From Synechococcus sp. LA31 (GTDB lineage: Bacteria > Cyanobacteriota > Cyanobacteriia > PCC-6307 > Cyanobiaceae): 64,000 nucleotides of DNA. Positions within the stretch are counted from its first letter, which is position 1; the number at the start of each line of letters is the position of its first letter. The position numbers and the translations under genes were made by a program. Under the pieces are notes generated by a model. It did no database searches. It was not told the origin of the DNA and saw nothing but the letters and a program-made list of their open reading frames with translations. Location of the stretch: the NCBI RefSeq assembly GCF_018502385.1, contig NZ_CP075523.1:124001-188000 (forward strand). Direction: 5' to 3'. Positions 58,961 through 64,000 of the stretch are shown in pieces.

Positions 58961-60147
58961 GGCATTGCCCCCACGGCACGATGCAGTTCCGCCATCGCCA
59001 GCTGCAGCAGGCGGCGTTTGTGGGGATCTTCTGCGGTTGCAGCCTGTTCCAGCTCGATCTTCAAACCATGGGCCACACGGGCAATCAGGGGATCTTCCGC
59101 CCGTTGGAGCAGTTGCTCGAGTTCGGCGGGGTCTGGGCTGTGCTCGATCACGCCGCGTCGCTTCAGGCGCAGCAGCTGGGCTTCGAGCCGCTCTAGCAGC
59201 TGCGCATAGCGCTGGTGGGCTTCCAGGCTGAGGCTGCCGCTCTGCTCAAGCAACAGCAGCTGTTGGCCTGGTTCGGCTGCCAGCAGCGGTTCAAGCCGCC
59301 GTTCCAACTGCTCAAGATCCTCAGGGCTTAACAGTGCTGCCTGGAGCTGCTGCCAGTTCAAGGCAGCTGTGGGCTGGGGAACAACGCTGATGCTGCCGGC
59401 GCGCTCAACGCTCACCTCCAGAACCTGGCCGCCTTGGTAGTCATTGGTGCGCGGAAAGCGATCCGGCTCCGGTGTTCCGGAATACCAGGTGCGTGGATTG
59501 ACCTGTTTCAGCCCGTGCCAGTCGCCCAACGCGACGTAATCAACTTGCTCGAGCAGGCCGCCATCGAGCTGCAGACGATTGTTGGCACTGCTGGGGTTGT
59601 CATCGTCGGCATCGAGATCAGCTGCAGCGAAGCCATGGACCGAGCCATGGGCAAGCAGGATGCGCGGTTTGGCCGCTGGAAGCCTCTCCCAGTTGAGCTG
59701 CCGCATCCATGTGGTGGGATCGGTGCTGTCGCTGCGGCGCAGCAGGGGGCAGGGCAGCACCACGGCCTCCTCCAATTCCACAGGCTGCCGCTCCAAGAGC
59801 ACCTGCAGGTTGGCGGCGCGCCGCTGCTGCTCAGCAAGGAAGAAGGGGCTGTGCCACACGCTGCCGGGTGCTCCGTGGTCGTGGTTTCCAGGAATCACCA
59901 GCACCGGGATCTCCAGCTTGCCGATGGCCTGACACACCGCGCTCACATCGCTGTTGCTGGGGGTTGGCGAATCAAACAGATCGCCAGCCACCACAAGAAA
60001 ACGCGCCTTTGATCTGGATAGCAACGCGCCGATGCGGCTGATCACGTCGATGCGGGCCTGCCGCAGCCGCGCGCGCTTATCGGGGTCTTGCACCCGGGCG
60101 TAGGGCTTGCCGATCTGCCAGTCGGCGCTGTGCAGAAAGGTGAGCAT
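58951..60147 (-). CDS. Mre11/SbcD-like DNA exonuclease
   Basis: A 398-residue metallophosphoesterase acting with the SMC-like partner. Motifs are FLHSADWQIGKPYARVQDPD (DxH as ADW, with the usual His replaced by Trp), VVAGDLFDSPTPSNSDV (GDxxD), IPGNHDHGAP (GNHD), ILLAHGSVHG and YVALGDWHGLKQ (GDWH). All metal-binding groups except the first histidine are in place. The C-terminal half (about residues 240-398) is a helical capping region. It overlaps the SMC-like gene by 10 bases. Divergent from the cytochrome c gene. Confidence 0.88.
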   Translation of the reverse strand: MLTFLHSADWQIGKPYARVQDPDKRARLRQARIDVISRIGALLSRSKARFLVVAGDLFDSPTPSNSDVSAVCQAIGKLEIPVLVIPGNHDHGAPGSVWHSPFFLAEQQRRAANLQVLLERQPVELEEAVVLPCPLLRRSDSTDPTTWMRQLNWERLPAAKPRILLAHGSVHGFAAADLDADDDNPSSANNRLQLDGGLLEQVDYVALGDWHGLKQVNPRTWYSGTPEPDRFPRTNDYQGGQVLEVSVERAGSISVVPQPTAALNWQQLQAALLSPEDLEQLERRLEPLLAAEPGQQLLLLEQSGSLSLEAHQRYAQLLERLEAQLLRLKRRGVIEHSPDPAELEQLLQRAEDPLIARVAHGLKIELEQAATAEDPHKRRLLQLAMAELHRAVGAMPCA

Positions 60148-60240
60148 GCATCAGCGCATCAGCGCACCCATTTCAGCGTGCCGGGGCCATCGGTGCGCCG
60201 GGATGGATCGGCAGACTGATGGGAGCCATTCACTGGGCCT

Positions 60241-60594
60241 TTGATCTTTGTTTCCGTGTTCTGGCGCCGCACCTGCCGCTGCTGGTGGGCGATGGTGGCC
60301 GCGGCAGCCCTGCTGATGGGGCCTGCCCAAGCTTTCGCGGATGGCAGTGAGCTGTTTCAGCTGCACTGCGCCGGATGTCACGTGAATGGCGGCAACATCC
60401 TTCGCCGCGGCAAGACCCTCAAACTGGCGGCACTGGAGCGTCAGGGTTTGGCCTCTGAGGAGGCCATCGCCAGCATTGCCGCCGCGGGCGTAGGGCAGAT
60501 GAGCGGATACGGGGCTGTCCTCGGAGAGCAGGGCACTACTGATGTAGCGGCCTGGGTGTGGCAGCAGGCCCTGGCGGATTGGCCCAAGACCTGA
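60241..60594 (+). CDS. Cytochrome c6-like electron carrier
   Basis: A 117-residue, lumen-targeted class I cytochrome c. The signal is WWAMVAAAALLMGPAQAFA, and the mature protein starts about residue 33 (DGSELFQLHCAGCHVNGGN). CAGCH binds the haem, and the distal Met is probably in GVGQMSGYGAVLG. The NGGNILRRGKTLKLAAL stretch and the QMSGYG motif fit the c6-like (c6B/c6C) subfamilies rather than classical PetJ. The start is uncertain (TTG 60241 or GTG 60256). Convergent with the YciI gene (1-base gap). Confidence 0.86.
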   Translation: MIFVSVFWRRTCRCWWAMVAAAALLMGPAQAFADGSELFQLHCAGCHVNGGNILRRGKTLKLAALERQGLASEEAIASIAAAGVGQMSGYGAVLGEQGTTDVAAWVWQQALADWPKT

Positions 60595-60595
60595 A

Positions 60596-60862
60596 TCAGA
60601 AGGCTTGGATCCATGGATACACCTGGAGCTCCGTCCAGATGCCATTGCGCCAGTACACATCGGTGTGCAGGAGGTTCTCCACCTGTGTTTTGGTTTCCGC
60701 TTCGTAGATGCCGAACACATGGGTGCTGCCCTCGGTGGGGCCGAGGGTGATCAGCACACCAGCATCTTTCTGCTGCTGGAGCCCGGCCAGATGCTCCTCG
60801 CGGTAGGGGGCGCGCTTCTCAAGAGCGTTGTCGCAGTAGGTGCCCCAGAGAACAAACCGCAT
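60596..60862 (-). CDS. YciI-family protein
   Basis: An 88-residue YCII domain protein: MRFVLWGTYCDNALEKRAPY, REEHLAGLQQQKDAGVLITL, then an EAETKTQVENLLHTDVYWRNGIW stretch. The conserved His (EEHLAGL) and Asp (HTDVYW) are the presumed active-site pair of this ferredoxin-like family. Reaction unknown. The gene upstream on the same strand (exported protein) is 29 bases away. Confidence 0.9.
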   Translation of the reverse strand: MRFVLWGTYCDNALEKRAPYREEHLAGLQQQKDAGVLITLGPTEGSTHVFGIYEAETKTQVENLLHTDVYWRNGIWTELQVYPWIQAF

Positions 60863-60891
60863 GGCCAGGCCTTCCTAATGAACGGCCGAAC

Positions 60892-61206
60892 CTACAGCCA
60901 GCCTGCGGCGAAGATCGGCTGACGGATCCGCGATGGGAAGAGAATCGGGCGGTCGGTGGGCTGGGCTTTCGCGCTGTCGCTCCAGCGCACCTTGCAAAGG
61001 AAGGTGTTCCCGCTCTTGTTGGTGTTCACGCTGTAGCGAAACTCTTGCACCACGGCCTTCTCAGGCATCAGGTATTGGGCCTGATTGCAAGCATCCACCT
61101 CTGAGATGGCTGAGCTGTACTCGCTCCAGCCCGCCAGAGCTGCAGCAGGTGAAAGGGCAATGCCGCCCGCTATCAAACCGGCGGTGAACAGAAAACGGTG
61201 GGCCAT
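60892..61206 (-). CDS. Exported hypothetical protein
   Basis: A 104-residue protein with a signal peptide (LFTAGLIAGGIALSPAAALA, cleaved near residue 25) and a mature part with two cysteines (VDACNQAQ and TFLCKVRW) that probably pair. WSEYSSAISEVDACNQ and VVQEFRYSVNTNKSGNTFL have no family I recognise. ATG 61206 is chosen; the longer upstream frame lacks coding character. Confidence 0.72.
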   Translation of the reverse strand: MAHRFLFTAGLIAGGIALSPAAALAGWSEYSSAISEVDACNQAQYLMPEKAVVQEFRYSVNTNKSGNTFLCKVRWSDSAKAQPTDRPILFPSRIRQPIFAAGWL

Positions 61207-61259
61207 CGATGCGGCTGAAGCGGAAACGGATGGCCTGATTCTGACGGCTTCGGCAAGGT

Positions 61260-62021
61260 TCAGCGGGTGATCACGCCCCAACGCCCCATGAACGGCCAAC
61301 GAGCCAGAAGGCGCTGGCGGCCATGACCAGGCCATAAGGCCCGCATGGTGTCGACGAGCTCGGGCAGGGGATCCACCCCGGCGCGCCGCGCCGTTTCCAC
61401 GGCCGACCAGGTGCCCAGATACCCAGCTAGATCGTCGAGGGTCCATTGCCGTTCGATCCAAAGGTCTTGCGGGAAAGGCCACTCCTCACCAGGAAACGGC
61501 AGGCCTGCATAGCGCTGATCGACCCAGCGGCGCTCGTTGGGCCACCAGGGTTCAAGGGTGGTTGCATAGAAGCCATCGAGGCACGTCTGCAGCACCTCCG
61601 AGGTGAGCTGTAGTGGCAGATAGCCAATCCAGGCCATTACGGCTCCCGCTTTGGCGACACGCCTTACCTCTGTGTTGAAGGCATCGCCTGCAAACCAGTG
61701 GACCGCAGCTGCAACCAGCACACCATCCACGCTCGCGGCCTCGAGCCCGCTTGCCCAGGCGGAGGCTTGGCGGTAATTGATGCGCGGATGAGGTTGGGCT
61801 TGCTCGAGCTGAGCGCCACTGGCATCGGTGGCCAGCACCTGATCAAAGTGCTGCGCCAGGGTGAGTGAGGCTTGGCCGCTGCCGCAACCGCAATCCCACA
61901 CCCGCTGGTGACTCGGGCAACGCTCGGCGAAGGCCGTGAAGAAATGATCGGGATAGGTGGGGCGGTGGGCGGCGTAAGCCTGCGACACCGCACCAAACAG
62001 CTCGGAGGCGCGATCAGTCAT
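61260..62021 (-). CDS. SAM-dependent methyltransferase (class I)
   Basis: A 253-residue Rossmann methyltransferase of the type with [18 protein letters not shown] and motif [18 protein letters not shown] (SAM-binding glycines), motif [16 protein letters not shown], and [18 protein letters not shown] as motif IV. Substrate unknown; it may be a small molecule. ATG 62021 overlaps the trpA stop by 8 bases, so it is the last gene of the ndhL-DUF3007-trpA operon. Confidence 0.86.
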   Translation of the reverse strand: MTDRASELFGAVSQAYAAHRPTYPDHFFTAFAERCPSHQRVWDCGCGSGQASLTLAQHFDQVLATDASGAQLEQAQPHPRINYRQASAWASGLEAASVDGVLVAAAVHWFAGDAFNTEVRRVAKAGAVMAWIGYLPLQLTSEVLQTCLDGFYATTLEPWWPNERRWVDQRYAGLPFPGEEWPFPQDLWIERQWTLDDLAGYLGTWSAVETARRAGVDPLPELVDTMRALWPGHGRQRLLARWPFMGRWGVITR

Positions 62022-62826
62022 CTAGGGCCTTGCGCAGCAGCCGGCAGAACTCTCCAGCTGCTGCTGCCACATCGCCTTGTTGGGCATAGGCCTCGGCCAT
62101 CACCTTCACCAGCGCGCTGCCCACGATGGTCCCATCAGCCCCCCAGTCGCGCACCTGGCGCGCCTGGTCGGGACCTGAGATGCCGAAGCCCACGGCCACC
62201 GGCGTGGGCCCCATGCCCTTCAGCTGTTGCACCAAACCGGCCACCCGGTTTTCCAAGTTGGTGCGAACGCCTGTCACGCCGGTGACGCTCACCAGATAGG
62301 TGAAGCCTCGGCTTGCCGCAGCGATGCGGCCCATGCGATCGGCGGGCGTTGTGGGTGCCACCAACAGCACCAAATCCAGGCTGTGTTGCTGGGCGATCGC
62401 CGAGAGTTTCTCCGCTTCCTCCAAGGGGAGGTCTGGCACCACGAGCCCGGCGGCACCTGCTGCTGCTGCGTCGCGGCAAAAGCTCTCCATGCCGCGGTTG
62501 AGGAGAGGGTTGCTGTAGGTGAACAAGATCACCGGAATGCGCAGCTCGCCTTTGAGGCTGCTGAGCATCTCCAGCACGCGGCCGGGGGTGGTGGCTGAAG
62601 CCAGTGCGCGGCTGGCAGCTGCCTGAATCACAGGCCCGTCGGCCAGGGGATCGCTGTAGGGAATACCCAGCTCGATCATGTCGGCCCCGGTGCCCTGCAA
62701 TGCCAGCAGGGTGGCGCGGGTGGTGGAGAGATCCGGATCGCCAGCCATCAGGAACGGCATCAGCGCACATTGGCCGCGCTGCTGAAGCTGACTGAAACGC
62801 TGCTGAATCGGGGTGCTGGTGCTCAC
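62014..62826 (-). CDS. trpA: Tryptophan synthase alpha subunit
   Basis: Cleaves indole-3-glycerol phosphate to indole and glyceraldehyde-3-phosphate, passing indole to the beta subunit. The TIM barrel, 270 aa, has [20 protein letters not shown], the catalytic pair in [19 protein letters not shown] (Glu and Asp), [13 protein letters not shown], and phosphate-binding GVTGVRTN and [21 protein letters not shown]. trpB is not in the window. The linkage to ndhL is conserved among cyanobacteria. Confidence 0.96.
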   Translation of the reverse strand: MSTSTPIQQRFSQLQQRGQCALMPFLMAGDPDLSTTRATLLALQGTGADMIELGIPYSDPLADGPVIQAAASRALASATTPGRVLEMLSSLKGELRIPVILFTYSNPLLNRGMESFCRDAAAAGAAGLVVPDLPLEEAEKLSAIAQQHSLDLVLLVAPTTPADRMGRIAAASRGFTYLVSVTGVTGVRTNLENRVAGLVQQLKGMGPTPVAVGFGISGPDQARQVRDWGADGTIVGSALVKVMAEAYAQQGDVAAAAGEFCRLLRKALDD

Positions 62827-62876
62827 GGCAGCGCTGGATCTGCCGGTGAGCCTATGGGGTCGTGTTCAGCCCGGCC

Positions 62877-63224
62877 CTAAAGCTCGCTGCTGTCTTGCAG
62901 CTGTCCCAGTTCCTTCAGCAACGTCTCCTGCTCTTCAGGAGTGAGCGCATCAAAGCGCTTCTGCAGTTCTTCGTCGGTAGCGCTGTCGTAGGCGGAGCGA
63001 TAGCGGCGGCGTTGCTCCATATAGGTCATGTTGCCGGTCACCACTCGGAACAGGTAGGAGCCCGTCCACACCAGCACAACCGCCACCAGCACGGCTTGGG
63101 CCGCAATACCGGCACTGAAACCCTCAAGGCCTACAGCCTCGAAGCCCCAATAGCCAAGCCCGCCAAGCCCAAAGATCGCCAGGCCTACCAGCAGAGCCTT
63201 CCCACGCGTAATCCCTGGGTTCAT
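62877..63224 (-). CDS. DUF3007 cyanobacterial membrane protein
   Basis: A 115-residue protein with two helices ([20 protein letters not shown] and [21 protein letters not shown]) and a helical C-terminus with [20 protein letters not shown] and [25 protein letters not shown]. This matches DUF3007, found in cyanobacteria and plastid-bearing lineages, function unknown. Its ATG overlaps the ndhL stop by 4 bases. Confidence 0.9.
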   Translation of the reverse strand: MNPGITRGKALLVGLAIFGLGGLGYWGFEAVGLEGFSAGIAAQAVLVAVVLVWTGSYLFRVVTGNMTYMEQRRRYRSAYDSATDEELQKRFDALTPEEQETLLKELGQLQDSSEL

Positions 63225-63475
63225 CCCACTTGCCCCTGACCCTGCATCCGCAGATTCACGAACGGTGCGAACACGATCAAGCCAGGGAAGAACAGGAACA
63301 CCAACCCGTACACCGCCGTGCGTTCAATCTTCCCCATCGCCGTCCAGCGCTTGGTCATCCAGGCCATCAGCGCGAGAGGCACCACCACCAGATAGGCACC
63401 GGCGAGGGCTACATAAGCTGCGATCACCAGCAGCGTTTCGCTCGTAAGGGAGCTGAGGATCCCAGGCAGGGGCAC
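63221..63475 (-). CDS. ndhL: NAD(P)H-quinone oxidoreductase subunit L
   Basis: Membrane subunit of the NDH-1 complex in respiratory and cyclic photosynthetic electron flow. The 84-residue chain has two to three helices: [20 protein letters not shown] and [20 protein letters not shown], with [19 protein letters not shown] between them. The start is a GTG at 63475. The open frame runs further upstream but would enter the tRNA-Leu gene and makes the protein longer than NdhL. It overlaps DUF3007 downstream by 4 bases. Confidence 0.92.
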   Translation of the reverse strand: MPLPGILSSLTSETLLVIAAYVALAGAYLVVVPLALMAWMTKRWTAMGKIERTAVYGLVFLFFPGLIVFAPFVNLRMQGQGQVG

Positions 63476-63542
63476 GGCGCTGAAGCGGTTGCTAGGGAAA
63501 TCTAGGATGAGCCTCCGGAAGCCGGGTTGTGCTTCCGGCCGC

Positions 63543-63626
63543 GGGAGCATGGCGGAATTGGTAGACGCAGCGGACTTAAAATCCGCAGACGGCAACGTTG
63601 TGGGGGTTCAAGTCCCCCTGCTCCCA
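63543..63626 (+). tRNA. trnL-UAA: tRNA-Leu (anticodon UAA)
   Basis: Class II tRNA of 84 nt: acceptor GGGAGCA/TGCTCCC, discriminator A, D arm with ATTGGTAGACG, anticodon loop ACTTAAAAT with TAA, an extended variable arm, and T arm GGTTCAAGTCC. The gene is uninterrupted; there is no group I intron, unlike many cyanobacterial tRNA-Leu(UAA) genes. It is divergent from ndhL. Confidence 0.97.
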
Positions 63627-63745
63627 TCACGCGACAAACGCTGCTAGGCGGTTGTGTCGCCGTAGCAGTTGGCAAATCATCACAGCCGGATGCCGCTGCT
63701 TGAGCTGCTCGCCAAGCTGGAGGTAGTGCTGGTTGGACCGCCCCC

Positions 63746-64000
63746 ATGCTTGAGCTGCTGCCGCCGCTCAACGACAAAAACCTGCCCTGGCTCGACGTCA
63801 TTCACCCGATCGTGGTGCACTTCGTGATCGCGATGGCGCTGATCAGTGTTGTGTTTGATCTGATCGGTGTCGTGACCCGCAGGCAAAACCTGTTTGAGGT
63901 GAGCTTCTGGAATCTGCTGGTCGCCACGGTGGCGATCTTCGTGGCGATCATTTTTGGGCAGGTGGAAGCTGGCCTCGCCAATCCTTACGGTGCTTCCCGC
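63746..64000 (+). CDS. DUF2231 membrane protein, N-terminus only (cut by window edge)
   Basis: The frame from ATG 63746 runs to the window end without a stop: MLELLPPLNDKNLPWLDVIH, PIVVHFVIAMALISVVFDLI, then a second helix (LLVATVAIFVAIIFGQVEAG). HPIVVHFVIAMA with a second helix after RRQNLFEVSFWN is the DUF2231 signature. Function unknown. It follows tRNA-Leu by 119 bases. Confidence 0.82.
   Translation, partial: MLELLPPLNDKNLPWLDVIHPIVVHFVIAMALISVVFDLIGVVTRRQNLFEVSFWNLLVATVAIFVAIIFGQVEAGLANPYGASR

Noticed and set aside
63627-63670. Terminator hairpin after tRNA-Leu
   Set aside because: The GCGACA/TGTCGC pairing is short and the inner part poorly matched.

Overview
The window is a gene-dense, GC-rich stretch of a cyanobacterial chromosome, most likely from the picocyanobacterial Synechococcus/Cyanobium group. 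Lineage markers visible in the sequence are ndhL with a DUF3007 gene beside trpA, a cyAbrB-type regulator, a group 2 sigma-70 factor, a small cytochrome c6-like protein, a Som-type porin, hemL, a glcD-type glycolate oxidoreductase, NatABCDE- and Bgt-type amino-acid transporters, an L19 with a long N-terminal extension, and an over-represented GCGATCGC (HIP1) octamer. No insertion sequence, prophage, CRISPR array or rRNA operon was seen. The species is inferred, not proven.

Layout. 0-7 kb is core: partial gltX, tRNA-Asp, a small SH3-like ORF, tRNA-Trp, rplS, map, an SDR enzyme, a phosphotransacetylase-like protein, a DprA-like protein, a MAPEG protein and yajQ. 6.6-13.1 kb is a gamma-glutamyl/glutathione salvage unit: a LysR regulator divergent from 5-oxoprolinase and gamma-glutamyltransferase, with a perfect inverted repeat between them. 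13.0-16.6 kb holds a CAX-type cation exchanger and a P-type ATPase-like protein that has lost most catalytic motifs. 16.6-21.2 kb is a five-gene branched-chain/neutral amino-acid ABC transporter next to hemL. 22.6-30 kb carries glcD, xth, a TPR protein, a stand-alone M41-like metalloprotease, larC and a UPF0104 membrane protein.

30-45 kb is dominated by metal handling: a Fur-family regulator, hupE behind a cobalamin riboswitch, a His-rich CobW GTPase, a porin, a Bgt-like amino-acid ABC transporter, Dps, ferritin, a Zur-regulated znuA/znuCB/zur locus, a YcgQ/YcgR-like pair, and a locus with two DUF3721 proteins (one carrying a hydrophobic five-residue repeat), an M23 peptidase and a MerR regulator. 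45-52 kb has a 6-pyruvoyl-tetrahydropterin synthase homologue, hisIE, and a tightly overlapping operon of DUF2214, a matrixin-like protease, an RND pump and its adaptor. 52-64 kb has a sigma factor, small envelope proteins, psiE, a Nif11-cupin fusion, cyAbrB, an Mre11/Rad50-like pair, a cytochrome c, and the ndhL-DUF3007-trpA-methyltransferase operon, ending with tRNA-Leu(UAA) and a partial DUF2231 gene.

The least conventional items are the degenerate P-type ATPase with its exchanger, the repeat/DUF3721 locus, the Nif11-cupin fusion, the metzincin coupled to an RND pump, a substrate-binding protein whose signal peptide lies upstream of any usual start codon, and transcription terminators embedded in convergent coding regions.
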